43,618 nucleotides of DNA, taken from the NCBI GenBank assembly GCA_027487945.1, contig JAIYCQ010000050.1:1-43618 (forward strand), given 5' to 3'. The stretch's first letter is position 1, and the number at the start of each line of letters is the position of its first letter. Below the pieces are notes generated by a model that did not search any database, was not told where the DNA came from, and saw only the letters and a list, made by a program, of their open reading frames with translations. Shown one piece after another: positions 28,398 to 36,752 of the stretch. A program made the position numbers and the translations under genes. Source of the stretch: Caulobacteraceae bacterium (GTDB lineage Bacteria; Pseudomonadota; Alphaproteobacteria; Caulobacterales; Caulobacteraceae).

Positions 28398-28425
28398 ATA
28401 TGGGAAGCAGCCCCCCCGCTGCAAG
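28398..28425 (-). promoter_or_regulatory. Heat-shock (sigma-32) promoter of dnaK
   Basis: On the minus strand CTTGCA and CCCATAT are spaced by 16 bases, matching the alphaproteobacterial RpoH pattern (CTTG..., then CCCAT/CYTAT). It lies about 150-175 bp upstream of the dnaK ATG. The rest of the 314-bp gap 28251-28564 holds the dnaK leader, a GAGTC site near 28461 and the upstream region of the plus-strand gene at 28565; I see no gene in it. Confidence 0.8.
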
Positions 28426-28564
28426 TGCAAAACCCCAGCCAAATTGAGGGCTTTGTCGGGGAGTCGACCCGGTGAGCGCGTAACCCCCCATTCGGGGCAT
28501 GGCCCGCCCGCGTCCAGGGCGCTGTATCGCGCCATTGAGGGACGACAATCCTGAGGGGGATGAC

Positions 28565-28918
28565 ATGATCGAACTATCCAGAAAATTCCGGGCCGCGGCG
28601 GCGATCGCCGTTTTCGCGGCAGCCAGTCTGCTGACCGCCGCCAGCGCGTCGGCGGAGGACCGCCGCGTCCGGATCATCAACGAGACCCGCTACACCATTG
28701 TCCGGTTCTACGCGTCCAACGTCGGCGAGCGGGACTGGGAAGAGGATATCCTGGGCCGTGACGTCCTGCGTCCCGGACAGTCCGTCACCGTCAACGTCGA
28801 CGACGGCACCGGCTACTGCCTCTACGACTTCAAGGCGGTGTTCGACGACGGCGACGAGCTGGTCCGCTCGCGCATCGACGTCTGCAAGATCTCGACCTAC
28901 CGCTACACCGAAGACTGA
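28565..28918 (+). CDS. Small secreted protein of unknown function
   Basis: A 117-residue protein with a Sec signal peptide (hydrophobic 10-28, cleavage after ASASA at 30). The mature 87 residues read as a small beta-rich domain (RRVRIINETRYTIVRFYASN, then RPGQSVTVNVDDGTGYCLYD) with two cysteines (85 and 107) that could form a disulfide. The ATG is preceded by GAGGGGG at a good distance. It is a single-gene unit with a hairpin behind it and is divergent from dnaK. I recognise no named family. Confidence 0.82.
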   Translation: MIELSRKFRAAAAIAVFAAASLLTAASASAEDRRVRIINETRYTIVRFYASNVGERDWEEDILGRDVLRPGQSVTVNVDDGTGYCLYDFKAVFDDGDELVRSRIDVCKISTYRYTED

Positions 28919-28926
28919 CGAGGCCG

Positions 28927-28954
28927 CCGGCGCGGACCCTGTCCGCGCCGGTTT
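28927..28954 (+). terminator. Terminator of the small secreted protein gene
   Basis: An 11-bp perfect stem (ccggcgcggac / gtccgcgccgg) with a 3-base loop is followed by TTT. It starts 8 bp after the stop; the U-tract is short. Confidence 0.65.
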
Positions 28955-29018
28955 CGCCGCCCGCGCCGGCGACTTGCCTCGCCCGGTCCGGGCGCGCACC
29001 CTGTAGCGACGCTATGGG

Positions 29019-29660
29019 ATGCTCATGAGAGACCAGACCGGCTTTGTGCTGCTGCCGGGGCGGCTGTCGCCCGACGAGCAGGCCGATCTCCTCGCCTGCG
29101 TGCTCGCCGGCGCCCGGGACGCGCCCTTCCATGTCCAGACGACGCCGGGCGGCAAGCCGATGAGCGTGGAGACGACCGGCCTTGGACCGCTGTCCTGGGT
29201 CTCCGACCGTCTCGGCTACCGGTACGAGGCGCTCCACCCGCTGACGGGCCGCCCCTGGCCGCCCATGCCCCCGCTGCTCGAGACCCTCTGGGCGCAGCTG
29301 GTCGATCCGGCGGTTCCGGCCGACGCCGGTCTGGTGAACCTCTACCGGCCCGGCGCCCGCATGGGCCTGCACCGCGATGAGGACGAGGCCGACTTCACCT
29401 TTCCCGTCCTGTCGGTCTCCCTGGGCGACACCGCCCTGTTCCGCCTCGGCGGTCTGACGCGAAAGGCGCCGACCCGGTCGCTGCGGCTGGCGTCCGGCGA
29501 CGTCTGCCTGCTTGCGGGCGAGTCCCGGCTGGCCTACCACGGCGTCGACCGCGTCATCCCGGGCTCGTCCCGGCTTGTCCCCGGCGGCGGCCGGATCAAC
29601 ATTACCCTGCGGCGGGCCGCTCCGCTGCCGCCCTTGGCGATGCCCGTCCTGTCACGATAG
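29019..29660 (+). CDS. alkB: AlkB-family Fe(II)/2-oxoglutarate dioxygenase
   Basis: Oxidatively removes alkyl groups from DNA or RNA bases. In the 213-residue protein the iron ligands are visible as HRDED (His and Asp after NLYRPGARMGL) and the later His in SRLAYHGVDR; the 2-oxoglutarate-binding segment is RINITLRR. NLYRPGARMGLHRDEDE is the AlkB signature. The start is ATG 29019, or the in-frame ATG two codons on; neither has a strong ribosome-binding site. A dienelactone hydrolase gene follows after 32 bp. Its substrate (DNA repair or another) is inferred from family only. Confidence 0.93.
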   Translation: MLMRDQTGFVLLPGRLSPDEQADLLACVLAGARDAPFHVQTTPGGKPMSVETTGLGPLSWVSDRLGYRYEALHPLTGRPWPPMPPLLETLWAQLVDPAVPADAGLVNLYRPGARMGLHRDEDEADFTFPVLSVSLGDTALFRLGGLTRKAPTRSLRLASGDVCLLAGESRLAYHGVDRVIPGSSRLVPGGGRINITLRRAAPLPPLAMPVLSR

Positions 29661-29692
29661 GGTGCGACAAAAGGCCGTCGAGGATAACGCCC

Positions 29693-30589
29693 ATGCTGAA
29701 GCTCACCCGCCCGGAGGGGAACCTCCCCGGCGACCTCAATGTCTCCCGTCGTGCGCTCGGCGGCCTGTTCTTCGCGGGCTACGCGGCTGCCGCCGTCTCG
29801 GCCACCGCCGCGCCGATCGTCACCGACCTGGACGGGCTCGTCGCGGAGATGGCGATGATCCCGGCCGGCGACCGCGACATCCCCGCCTATGTCGCCCGCC
29901 CCGACGCCCGCGGCCGCTTCCCGGTCGTGGTCGTGGTCTCGGAGGTCTTCGGGGTCCACGAGTACATCCGCGACGTCTGCCGGCGCCTGGCCAAGCTCGG
30001 CTACGTCGCCATCGCCACGGACTATTTCGCCCGCCATGGCGATCCCGCCCCGCTGACGGACTTCGCGGCGATCCGCAGGATCGTCTCGGCCGCGACCGAC
30101 GCCGAGGTGATGAACGACATCAACGCGACGGTGGAGTGGGCCGGCGCCCAGTCGTTCGCCGATCGCAAGAAGATGGCCATCACGGGCTTCTGCTGGGGCG
30201 GCGCCGCCGTCTGGCTGGCCTGTTCCCGGTACCGGCACTTCCGGTGCGGGGTGGCCTGGTACGGCCGCCTGACCCGGCCCGCCGACGGGCAGTTCCTGGC
30301 CGAGCCCGAGCGGGAGTGGCCGCTGGAGCTTGCCGGCTACCTGAAGGCGCCGGTGCTGGGCCTCTATGCTGGCCGCGACCAGGGCATCCCGGTCGGCGAT
30401 GTGGAGCTGATGAACGCCAAGCTGCGTGAGTTCGACAAGGCCGGCGCCCGGATTCTGGTCTATCCCGACGCCCAGCACGGCTTCCATGCCGATTACCGCG
30501 CCAGCTACGATCTCGAGGCGGCGCAGGACGGCTGGCGCAAGATGATCGACTACTTCGCCGAGAACGGCGTGCGCGGGAAGCGGTTCTAG
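29693..30589 (+). CDS. Dienelactone hydrolase family protein with twin-arginine-like leader
   Basis: Alpha/beta hydrolase of 298 residues. The nucleophile elbow is GFCWGG with Cys167; Asp229 (AGRDQG) and His262 (AQHGFH) complete the Cys-Asp-His triad of dienelactone hydrolases. The N-terminus has SRRALGG at 18-24 followed by a hydrophobic stretch ending in Ala-rich residues, which resembles a Tat signal, so the enzyme may be periplasmic. GAGG precedes the ATG. Possible substrates are lactones or esters; no aromatic-degradation genes are nearby. Confidence 0.9.
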   Translation: MLKLTRPEGNLPGDLNVSRRALGGLFFAGYAAAAVSATAAPIVTDLDGLVAEMAMIPAGDRDIPAYVARPDARGRFPVVVVVSEVFGVHEYIRDVCRRLAKLGYVAIATDYFARHGDPAPLTDFAAIRRIVSAATDAEVMNDINATVEWAGAQSFADRKKMAITGFCWGGAAVWLACSRYRHFRCGVAWYGRLTRPADGQFLAEPEREWPLELAGYLKAPVLGLYAGRDQGIPVGDVELMNAKLREFDKAGARILVYPDAQHGFHADYRASYDLEAAQDGWRKMIDYFAENGVRGKRF

Positions 30590-30636
30590 CCCCTGCGGGG
30601 GTCGCGACGGCGGGGTCTGCCGGGCGACGCCAACGA

Positions 30637-30664
30637 AAAGGGCGCGGTGTGAGCCGCGCCCTTT
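30637..30664. terminator. Bidirectional terminator between the hydrolase gene and dnaA
   Basis: An 11-bp stem (aaagggcgcgg / ccgcgcccttt) with a 6-base loop gives T-rich tails on both strands (TTTCTGTTG on plus, TTTTCGTTG on minus). It sits between the two convergent stop codons and can end both transcripts. Confidence 0.85.
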
Positions 30665-30712
30665 CTGTTGTGTCCTGTAGAGCCCGCGACGGAGGCGCAG
30701 CGGGCGCGGGCG

Positions 30713-32143
30713 TTACCCGCGCAGCTTCCGCGTCAGGGCTTCGAGGTCGCGGGACAGCTGGGCGTCGTCGGCCTTCAGGGCCTCGATGCGGCGCACGGCG
30801 TGCAGCACCGTGGTGTGGTCGCGGCCGCCGAAACGCCGGCCGATGTCCGGCAGGGAGCGGGTGGTCAGCTGCTTGGCCAGCCACATGGCCGCCTGACGCG
30901 GACGGGCGACCGAACGGTTGCGGCGCTCGGAGATCAGGTCCGCCTGGCGCAGGCCGAAGTGCTCCGACGTCGCCTTCTGGATATCGTCGATCGTGATGCG
31001 CTTCTCGGCCCCGCGCAGGTGCGGCCGCAGGATGTTCTGGGCCTCGTCCAGCGAGAGGGCTGACACCTCCGGACCCATGCGGGCCACCAGGGTGTTCAGG
31101 GCGCCCTCCAGCTCGCGCACGCTGTCGGTGAAGCGATCGGCGAGGAACTGCAGCACCTCGGGACGGGCCTGGGCGATGAAGCCGCCCTGGCGGCCCAGCG
31201 AGGCCAGCTTGCGCTCCAGGATGCCCATGCGCAGTCCGCGGTCGGCGGGTTCGATGCCGCAGACAAGGCCGGCGGACAGGTGGCTGCGCAGCCGGGCGTC
31301 CATCTCGGTGATCTGGGCCGGCGGCCGGTCGGCAGAGAACACCACCCGGCGGCCGTCCTCCATCAGGGCGGTCAGGGTGTGGAACAGCTCTTCCTGGGTC
31401 GACTGCTTGCCGGCCACGAAGTGGACGTCGTCGATGAGCAGCAGGTCGGCGGCGCGCAGCTCTTCCTTGAAGAGGGTGGTGGAGCGATCCATCACGGCCC
31501 GCACGAAGGTCGACAGGAACCGCTCGGCGGTCAGGTAGACGACCTTCTTCTCCGGCGCCGCGCGCATGGCCTCCCAGGCGAGCGCGTTCAGCAGGTGGGT
31601 CTTCCCGAAGCCGTAGGGGCTGTGGAAGACGACCGGGTTGAAGTGGCCGTCGGCCCAGCTGGCCACCCGCCGGGCGACCGCGTGGGCGAACTCGTTGGCC
31701 GGTCCCGGCACGAAGCTGTCGAAGGTGAAGCGCTCCTGGAGGCCGGCGGTGCGCGTCGGACGGGCCGGCGGCATCGGGGCGACGGCCGGGGCGTCTGTGG
31801 CGACCGGATCCATGACCTCGATCGCCTCGGCGATGATCTCCATGCCACCGGTGTCGGACTCGAACTCCATGCGGGACTTCAGGTCGAGGATACGCCCCTC
31901 CGGATCATGCTGCGCCCAAAGCTCGCCGATACGGCGCCAGGCGTTGCGGCGGATCCAGTCCCGGGCGACTCCGGTCGGGGTGACGAGGTACAGCTGGCCG
32001 CCAGCCTCGCGCAGCGCGGCCTGCGCCAGCCACGAGCCGAACGCCGCATCACCGAGCTCATGGCGAAGCGCAAGACAGGCCTTGGTCCAAACGGCGCCGG
32101 CCGGAGTCTGCGAAGGCATCTGTTGGCCACCCACGGAAGTCAT
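30713..32143 (-). CDS. dnaA: Chromosomal replication initiator DnaA
   Basis: AAA+ ATPase that melts the origin and, in Caulobacter, also acts as a cell-cycle transcription factor. The 476 residues comprise an N-terminal domain I (WTKACLALRHELGDAAFGSW), a short variable linker (about 95-135), the AAA+ domain with Walker A SPYGFGKT at 175-182 and Walker B LLLIDDVHF (Asp238-239), sensor 2 at VRELEGALN (Arg343), and domain IV with the DNA-binding signature GGRDHTTVLHA at 439-449. The first Walker A residue is Ser rather than Gly. ATG 32143 gives the family N-terminus, with GGGTGGG upstream; the frame stays open to 32278, so an N-terminal extension cannot be excluded. No DnaA-box cluster was seen next to the gene. 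Confidence 0.98.
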   Translation of the reverse strand: MTSVGGQQMPSQTPAGAVWTKACLALRHELGDAAFGSWLAQAALREAGGQLYLVTPTGVARDWIRRNAWRRIGELWAQHDPEGRILDLKSRMEFESDTGGMEIIAEAIEVMDPVATDAPAVAPMPPARPTRTAGLQERFTFDSFVPGPANEFAHAVARRVASWADGHFNPVVFHSPYGFGKTHLLNALAWEAMRAAPEKKVVYLTAERFLSTFVRAVMDRSTTLFKEELRAADLLLIDDVHFVAGKQSTQEELFHTLTALMEDGRRVVFSADRPPAQITEMDARLRSHLSAGLVCGIEPADRGLRMGILERKLASLGRQGGFIAQARPEVLQFLADRFTDSVRELEGALNTLVARMGPEVSALSLDEAQNILRPHLRGAEKRITIDDIQKATSEHFGLRQADLISERRNRSVARPRQAAMWLAKQLTTRSLPDIGRRFGGRDHTTVLHAVRRIEALKADDAQLSRDLEALTRKLRG

Positions 32144-32311
32144 ATTCAGCCCACCCGTCTGTTGTCTGTCTCTGTACCCGCGAAGCCCCGAACGCCCCCA
32201 CGACGGCGAAGCAATCTCGACGCACAGGGGCTTGATCGGCGGACGCACTGCGCCCGCCGCCGCCTTACTCATGACCAAGAATGGAGATGAACCAGAGCGT
32301 CGAGAACTTCA

Positions 32312-32340
32312 CACTAGCGACCTCGAAAACGACCGGTCAA
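32312..32340 (-). promoter_or_regulatory. dnaA promoter and long 5' leader
   Basis: On the minus strand TTGACC, 17 bp and CTAGTG (inside GCTAGTG) fit the Caulobacter housekeeping promoter (TTGAC...GCTA). The predicted start near 32305 leaves about 160 nt of leader before the dnaA ATG, close to the 155-nt leader known for C. crescentus dnaA, where it affects translation under starvation. A GAGTC site lies 11 bp upstream of the -35. The gap 32144-32561 holds this promoter, its leader, the GANTC cluster and the rpsT terminator, and no gene. Confidence 0.75.
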
Positions 32341-32351
32341 ACCGGAAATTA

Positions 32352-32410
32352 GAGTCCCGACACGGATATTTCTGTTGACTCGGGGACGTCCCGAACAGGG
32401 CAAGGGAATC
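32352..32410. promoter_or_regulatory. Cluster of three GANTC (CcrM methylation) sites upstream of dnaA
   Basis: GAGTC at 32352-32356, GACTC at 32377-32381 and GAATC at 32406-32410 lie within 59 bp just upstream of the dnaA promoter. In C. crescentus a GANTC near the dnaA -35 makes transcription depend on the methylation state of the DNA, so that dnaA is expressed best when fully methylated. The role here is by analogy. Confidence 0.6.
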
Positions 32411-32467
32411 CGTTAACCAGCCCGTCAGAGATGAGTAAATTCGCCGCACGGGCGAAAAGCGGGCGTG

Positions 32468-32500
32468 AAAAAACCGGCCGGCGCGAAGGCGCCTGCCGGT
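32468..32500 (-). terminator. Rho-independent terminator of rpsT
   Basis: On the minus strand a 12-bp stem with one mismatch (accggcaggcgc / gcgccggccggt, 4-base loop) is followed by six T residues. It lies about 60 bp after the rpsT stop and separates rpsT from dnaA transcription. Confidence 0.9.
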
Positions 32501-32561
32501 TGATCAAACTGCTTGATTATAAGGCGTTGCGCCGAAAAAGGCGCTCCGTCCCCGGCCTGTA

Positions 32562-32831
32562 TCAGGCGGCCGACAGCTTCTTCAGCTGGGCGTTCAGGCG
32601 CGAGACCTTCCGCGAACCGGTGTTCTTGTGAACCACGCCCTTGGAGACGGCGCGCATCAGTTCCGATTGCGCGACGATGAAGGCTTCCTTGGCCACGGCG
32701 GCGTCGCCGGCGGCGAGGGCTTCCTCGAACTTGCGCAGGAAGGTGCGGACGCGCGAACGGCGGGCCTTGTTCACTTCGGTGCGGCGCTCGATCTTGCGGA
32801 TCGCCTTCTTGGCGCCGGGATTATTGGCCAT
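32562..32831 (-). CDS. rpsT: 30S ribosomal protein S20
   Basis: Primary 16S rRNA-binding protein of the small subunit. The 89-residue basic helical protein starts [23 protein letters not shown], a typical S20 N-terminus, and contains the conserved [21 protein letters not shown] at its C-terminal end. The start is ATG 32831; the frame continues to 32903 but without family support. rpsT next to dnaA is a known arrangement in Caulobacterales. A separate promoter and terminator make it an independent unit. Confidence 0.97.
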   Translation of the reverse strand: MANNPGAKKAIRKIERRTEVNKARRSRVRTFLRKFEEALAAGDAAVAKEAFIVAQSELMRAVSKGVVHKNTGSRKVSRLNAQLKKLSAA

Positions 32832-32901
32832 GTGCCTGTAGACCTCAAACGGACGGGGCGCGCGCGGACGTCGCGTACGCCGGATAAATCGAAGGGCGGG
32901 C

Positions 32902-32929
32902 AAATACAGGAAGGACCGGGGGCGGTCAA
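32902..32929 (-). promoter_or_regulatory. rpsT promoter
   Basis: On the minus strand TTGACC and GTATTT are spaced by 16 bp, about 70 bp upstream of the rpsT ATG. A GACTC (GANTC) site at 32933-32937 lies only 3 bp upstream of the -35, an arrangement similar to that at dnaA. Confidence 0.6.
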
Positions 32930-32971
32930 CGTGACTCTGGCGGATCGGCGTCGCTTCTGTACAACCGGTCC

Positions 32972-33385
32972 ATGGACAGAAGACTGTTTCTGCTGGCGCT
33001 CGGCGCTGTCGCGGGGTGCTCCCGCCGCGGCCCCGGCCCTGTCGTCGTCTGCGACCCCGACCTGGTCAAGCCGCTGAACGCCGCGCTGGCGGCCTGGGCG
33101 CGCCAGGGCGGGGCGAGCGACTTCAGCCCCGCGCCGGCCGATCCGAAGGCGCTGCTGACCGCGGGCGAGGGCGGCGCGGGCGTGGTGATCGCCACGCGCG
33201 AACCGAAGCTGGCCGACCGGCTGCAACGCTATGGCCATGCGCGGCTGCAGAACCGCTTCAAGCCGAAGGTCGGCGGGGGCGAGATCCAGGTGGTCGTCAC
33301 CCGCGGTCCGGGCGAGGCGGCGGGGGTGGCTTTCGCCAGGTGGCTGATGACCGACGAGGCGGCCGCCCTGCTTACCGCCCCTTGA
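32972..33385 (+). CDS. Small lipoprotein with substrate-binding-like fold
   Basis: A 137-residue protein with a lipoprotein signal: [16 protein letters not shown] with Cys16 as the lipidation site. The mature part ([20 protein letters not shown], then [19 protein letters not shown] and a final helix [14 protein letters not shown]) reads like a shortened periplasmic substrate-binding domain of the ModA type, about half the usual size. No transporter genes are nearby. The ATG has no strong Shine-Dalgarno. Its last 14 bases overlap the end of the convergent enoyl-CoA hydratase gene. The function is unknown. Confidence 0.75.
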   Translation: MDRRLFLLALGAVAGCSRRGPGPVVVCDPDLVKPLNAALAAWARQGGASDFSPAPADPKALLTAGEGGAGVVIATREPKLADRLQRYGHARLQNRFKPKVGGGEIQVVVTRGPGEAAGVAFARWLMTDEAAALLTAP

Positions 33386-34154
33386 AGTCGGGCTTCCGCT
33401 TCTCGACGAAGGCGGCCATGCCCTCCTTCTGGTCCTCGAAGGCGAACAGGCTGTGGAACAGCCGCCGCTCCAGCGCCACGCCGGTAGTCAGGGTGGTCTC
33501 GTAGGCCGCCTCGACCAGCTCCTTGTTCATCATCACCGCCAGCGGCGAGTGGCCGGCGATCTTCGCCGCCGCCTCCAGGGCCGTCTCGATGAGCCTGTCA
33601 GCGGGCACGACGCGCGAGACGAGGCCCGAACGCTCCGCCTCGGCGGCGTCCATCATCCGGGCGGTCAGGATCATGTCCATGGCCTTGGACTTGCCGATGA
33701 AGCGGGTCAGCCGCTGGGTCCCGCCGATGCCGGGCGCGACGCCCAGGTTGATCTCCGGCTGGCCGAACTTCGCCGTCTCCGAGGCGATGATGAAGTCGCA
33801 CATCATCGCCAGCTCGCAGCCGCCGCCGAGGGCGAAGCCGCTGACCGCCGCGATCACGGGCTTGCGGAACTGTTCCAGCTTGCGGGCCGGGGCGGTGAAG
33901 AAGTCGAGCGCCATCATCTGGGCATAGGACTTGTCCGACATCTCCTTGATGTCGGCGCCGGCCGCGAAGGCCCGGTCCGAGCCGGTCAGGACCAGGCAGC
34001 GGACGGCGTCGTCGGCTGCGGCGGCGTCCAGCACCTGGCCGAGTTCTTCCAGCAGGGTCGAGTTCAGGGCGTTAAGGGCCTCGGGCCGGTTGAGGCGCAC
34101 GAGCAGGACGCCGTCCGACGGCGTCTCGACGATAAGGGCGGTGTATTGGGTCAT
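33372..34154 (-). CDS. Enoyl-CoA hydratase
   Basis: Crotonase-fold enzyme adding water to trans-2-enoyl-CoA in fatty-acid beta-oxidation. The 260-residue protein has the oxyanion-hole segments AAGADIKEM (65-73) and GFALGGGCELA, and both catalytic glutamates, Glu114 (GGCE) and Glu134 (QPEINLG), 20 residues apart as in mammalian crotonase. That supports hydratase rather than another crotonase-family activity. The start is ATG 34154 (MTQYTALIVE); the frame running on to 34853 is a shadow of the next gene. Confidence 0.95.
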   Translation of the reverse strand: MTQYTALIVETPSDGVLLVRLNRPEALNALNSTLLEELGQVLDAAAADDAVRCLVLTGSDRAFAAGADIKEMSDKSYAQMMALDFFTAPARKLEQFRKPVIAAVSGFALGGGCELAMMCDFIIASETAKFGQPEINLGVAPGIGGTQRLTRFIGKSKAMDMILTARMMDAAEAERSGLVSRVVPADRLIETALEAAAKIAGHSPLAVMMNKELVEAAYETTLTTGVALERRLFHSLFAFEDQKEGMAAFVEKRKPDFKGR

Positions 34155-34195
34155 GGGCGTTTTGTGCCCGCCCCGCCGCGCCGGCTCAAGGGCGT

Positions 34196-35068
34196 TCAGG
34201 GGCCCTCGACCGCGACGCCGCGCGCGCGCAGCAGGGCCGGCACCCCGTCCGGACCGGTGAGGTGGCCGGCGCCGACGACGATCACCGTGGTTCCAGACCC
34301 GGCCAGCCGTTGCAGGATCTGCTCTGTCCAGCGGCGGTTGCGCCCGGCGATCAGGCGTTCGTAGAGCACCGGCGACAGGGTCCGCAGCGGAGCGACGCCG
34401 AGGCTGTCCAGGGCCGACTGGTCCCCGGCCAGCCAGGCCTTGACCAGCCGCCGGTAAAGCCCCGGATCCTGATCGAGCTGACGCAGGGTCTCCTCCAGCG
34501 ACGCCAGCTGGTCGGCCTCCGGCGCCTCGGCCAGGAAGGCGATCTGCTCCCGGGGCGTCTCGAGGTAGCGGCGCGGGGCGCCCGGCGCGGCGTCGGACAG
34601 CATCGCCTCGACCCCGGCCTCGGCCCGGGCGCCGTCGTGGATCAGCACCGCCACGCTCAGGGTGACGTCGGCCAGCCAGGGGCGCAGGCCGTCGACCGCC
34701 GCCGGCGACAGGCCGACCGCGTCCGACACCTGCTCCAGCCGAAGCCGGCCCTCGGGAGACAGTTTCGCCGCCAGGCTGTCGCCGGGCGGCAGCCGCCCAA
34801 GCGCCCGGGTGGCCATCTGGCCTTCGCCGCTCTCGGTCAGGGTCTCGAACCAAAGGTCGTCGGCCGCCTCCAGGGCCCGATCCAGCGCCGCGGGCCGCCA
34901 GTCCAGGCCATCGGGCAGCAGGTGCACCGAGCCGAACAGCAGGATGGTCGAGTCCTGGTCGCGCAGGGTCCAGACAGCCGGCTCCGCAACGGCAAGTCCG
35001 GGCGACAGCAGCATCGCGGCCGCGGCCGCCGCCGCCAGCATGCTCCGCGTCCCGGCGATCGCGCTCAT
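34196..35068 (-). CDS. TraB/GumN family protein, exported
   Basis: A 290-residue protein with an N-terminal signal peptide (hydrophobic 10-28, AVAEP cleavage region). It has the family motifs FGSVHLLP at 45-52 and GAGHLTG at 266-272, which contain the conserved histidines thought to form a metallo-protease-like site in the TraB/TIKI superfamily. The family has periplasmic or cell-surface members; the substrate is unknown. It follows mutM after 10 bp on the same strand, so it is probably cotranscribed. Confidence 0.88.
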   Translation of the reverse strand: MSAIAGTRSMLAAAAAAAMLLSPGLAVAEPAVWTLRDQDSTILLFGSVHLLPDGLDWRPAALDRALEAADDLWFETLTESGEGQMATRALGRLPPGDSLAAKLSPEGRLRLEQVSDAVGLSPAAVDGLRPWLADVTLSVAVLIHDGARAEAGVEAMLSDAAPGAPRRYLETPREQIAFLAEAPEADQLASLEETLRQLDQDPGLYRRLVKAWLAGDQSALDSLGVAPLRTLSPVLYERLIAGRNRRWTEQILQRLAGSGTTVIVVGAGHLTGPDGVPALLRARGVAVEGP

Positions 35069-35078
35069 CGCCCCGCCC

Positions 35079-35942
35079 CTAGACCTGGCACTGACGGCAG
35101 AAGAAGGTCGAGCGGCCCGCCTGGACCTCCCGCTCGATCACGCCGCCGCAGCCCGCGGTCGGACAGCCCTCGCCCTCGCGGCCGTAGACCCGGAAGCTGT
35201 GCTGGAAGTAGCCCAGCGCCCCGTCGGTGGCGGCGAAGTCGCGCAGGGTCGAGCCGCCGGCCTCGATGGCCTCGCCCAGCACCGCGCGGATGACCTCGAC
35301 CAGCAGCGGATACTTCGACGCCGCGATCGCGCCCGCCGGCCGCAGCGGCGAGATGCCCGATCTATGCAACGCCTCGCAGACATAGATGTTGCCGAGGCCC
35401 GCCACGATCCGCTGGTCGAGCAGCAGGGTCTTGGGCCCCTGCTTTCGTCCCGTGAAGGCCTGCGCCAGATGGGCCGCGGTCAGGCCCGGCCCCAGCGGCT
35501 CGGGCCCCATGCCCGCGAACCACGGGTGGGTCTCGAGCCCGTCCGCGGGCGCCAGGCCCATGAATCCGAACCGGCGCGGGTCGTAGTATGTGACGCTCGC
35601 CCCGGCCTCGGTCTCGAACAGCACATGGGCGTGCTTCGGATCGGCGGCCACGGCCTGTACGAAGTCCCCCGGTCGCCCCGCCAGCCCCGGCGCCTCGATC
35701 TCGAACCGGCCGGTCATGCCCAGATGCATCACCAGCACATCGCCCCGGTCGAGATGGCCGAGCAGATACTTGGCCCGCCGCTCCAGCCGCTCGATCCGCG
35801 CGCCGGTCAGCCGCTGGACGAAGCCGTCGGGAAACGGGAAGCGCAGGTCGGGCCGCCGCTGCTCGACACGGGTGAGGCGCGCGCCCTCCAGCACCGGCTG
35901 CAGGCCGCGACGAACGGTTTCGACTTCGGGAAGCTCGGGCAT
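35079..35942 (-). CDS. mutM: Formamidopyrimidine-DNA glycosylase (Fpg/MutM)
   Basis: Removes 8-oxoguanine and formamidopyrimidines from DNA and cleaves at the abasic site. The 287-residue protein starts with the catalytic N-terminus MPELPEVETV (Pro and Glu after Met removal) and ends with a zinc finger formed by Cys260, Cys265, Cys282 and Cys285. The first finger pair is spaced C-x4-C instead of the E. coli C-x2-C, a spacing I believe occurs in other alphaproteobacteria. ATG 35942 is the family start; the frame upstream to 36011 is not used. It diverges from ubiE across about 50 bp. Confidence 0.97.
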   Translation of the reverse strand: MPELPEVETVRRGLQPVLEGARLTRVEQRRPDLRFPFPDGFVQRLTGARIERLERRAKYLLGHLDRGDVLVMHLGMTGRFEIEAPGLAGRPGDFVQAVAADPKHAHVLFETEAGASVTYYDPRRFGFMGLAPADGLETHPWFAGMGPEPLGPGLTAAHLAQAFTGRKQGPKTLLLDQRIVAGLGNIYVCEALHRSGISPLRPAGAIAASKYPLLVEVIRAVLGEAIEAGGSTLRDFAATDGALGYFQHSFRVYGREGEGCPTAGCGGVIEREVQAGRSTFFCRQCQV

Positions 35943-35991
35943 GATCAGGCTTGGGTAGCGAAGGTCGCGTCCCGGGTCTATGAGGCAAGGC

Positions 35992-36750
35992 ATGAGCCAG
36001 AGCAGCGCCACCTTCGGCTACCGCGACGTCGATCCCTCCGAGAAGCCCGGCCTGGTCCGCGGCGTGTTCGACCGCGTCGCCGGCCGATACGACCTGATGA
36101 ACGATCTGATGAGCGCGGGGGTGCACCGGCTCTGGAAGGACGCTGTCGCCGCGCGGCTGAACCCGCAGCCGGGCGAGGTCATCCTCGACGTGGCCGGCGG
36201 CACCGGCGACATGGCCCACCGCTACGCCAGGATGGCCCGCGCCGCCCAGGAACGCCGGGGGGGCGAGGACGCCACCATCCATGTCATCGACTACAACGCC
36301 GAGATGATCGCCGCCGGCCGCGAGCGCGGCTATCCGCCCGAGGTCTGCTGGGCCGTGGGCGACGCCCAGCGGCTGCCGCTGCCGGACGCCAGCGCAGACG
36401 CCTATTCGATCACCTTCGGCATTCGCAACGTCACCGATGTCAGCGCCGCCCTGCGCGAGGCGCGGCGGGTGCTGAAGCCGGGCGGGCGGTTCATCTGCCT
36501 GGAGTTCTCGCGCCCGACCAACAGCCTGGTCCGCGCGGCCTATGACGCCTGGTCCTTCAACGCCATCCCGCAGATCGGCGAATGGGTGGCGAACGACCGG
36601 GACTCCTACCAGTACCTGGTCGAGAGCATCCGCCGCTTCCCCGACCAGAAGACCTTCGCCCGCATGATCGCCGACGCGGGCTTCTCCAACGCGGGCTATG
36701 TGAACTTCACCAACGGCGTCGCGGCCATGCACACGGGACGGGCCATCTAG
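35992..36750 (+). CDS. ubiE: Demethylmenaquinone/ubiquinone C-methyltransferase UbiE
   Basis: SAM-dependent methyltransferase of ubiquinone (and menaquinone) synthesis. The 252-residue protein has the UbiE N-terminal signature [20 protein letters not shown], the SAM-binding motif [13 protein letters not shown], and the later FGIRNVTD and [12 protein letters not shown] segments. ATG 35992 has GAGG upstream; an alternative ATG at 35980 would add four residues. It is followed after 2 bp by ubiB, so the two are one operon. Confidence 0.96.
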   Translation: MSQSSATFGYRDVDPSEKPGLVRGVFDRVAGRYDLMNDLMSAGVHRLWKDAVAARLNPQPGEVILDVAGGTGDMAHRYARMARAAQERRGGEDATIHVIDYNAEMIAAGRERGYPPEVCWAVGDAQRLPLPDASADAYSITFGIRNVTDVSAALREARRVLKPGGRFICLEFSRPTNSLVRAAYDAWSFNAIPQIGEWVANDRDSYQYLVESIRRFPDQKTFARMIADAGFSNAGYVNFTNGVAAMHTGRAI

Positions 36751-36752
36751 GC

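Noticed and set aside
32144..32278. DnaA N-terminal extension by 45 codons
   Set aside because: The frame is open, but the start has no ribosome-binding site and would fall within the known type of dnaA leader; kept only as an uncertainty in the dnaA entry.
32144..32561. Replication origin next to dnaA
   Set aside because: No run of TTATCCACA-like DnaA boxes and no AT-rich unwinding block were seen; in Caulobacter the origin is near hemE, not at dnaA.
34155..34853. N-terminal extension of enoyl-CoA hydratase
   Set aside because: It is a shadow of the TraB/GumN gene; the hydratase family starts at 34154.
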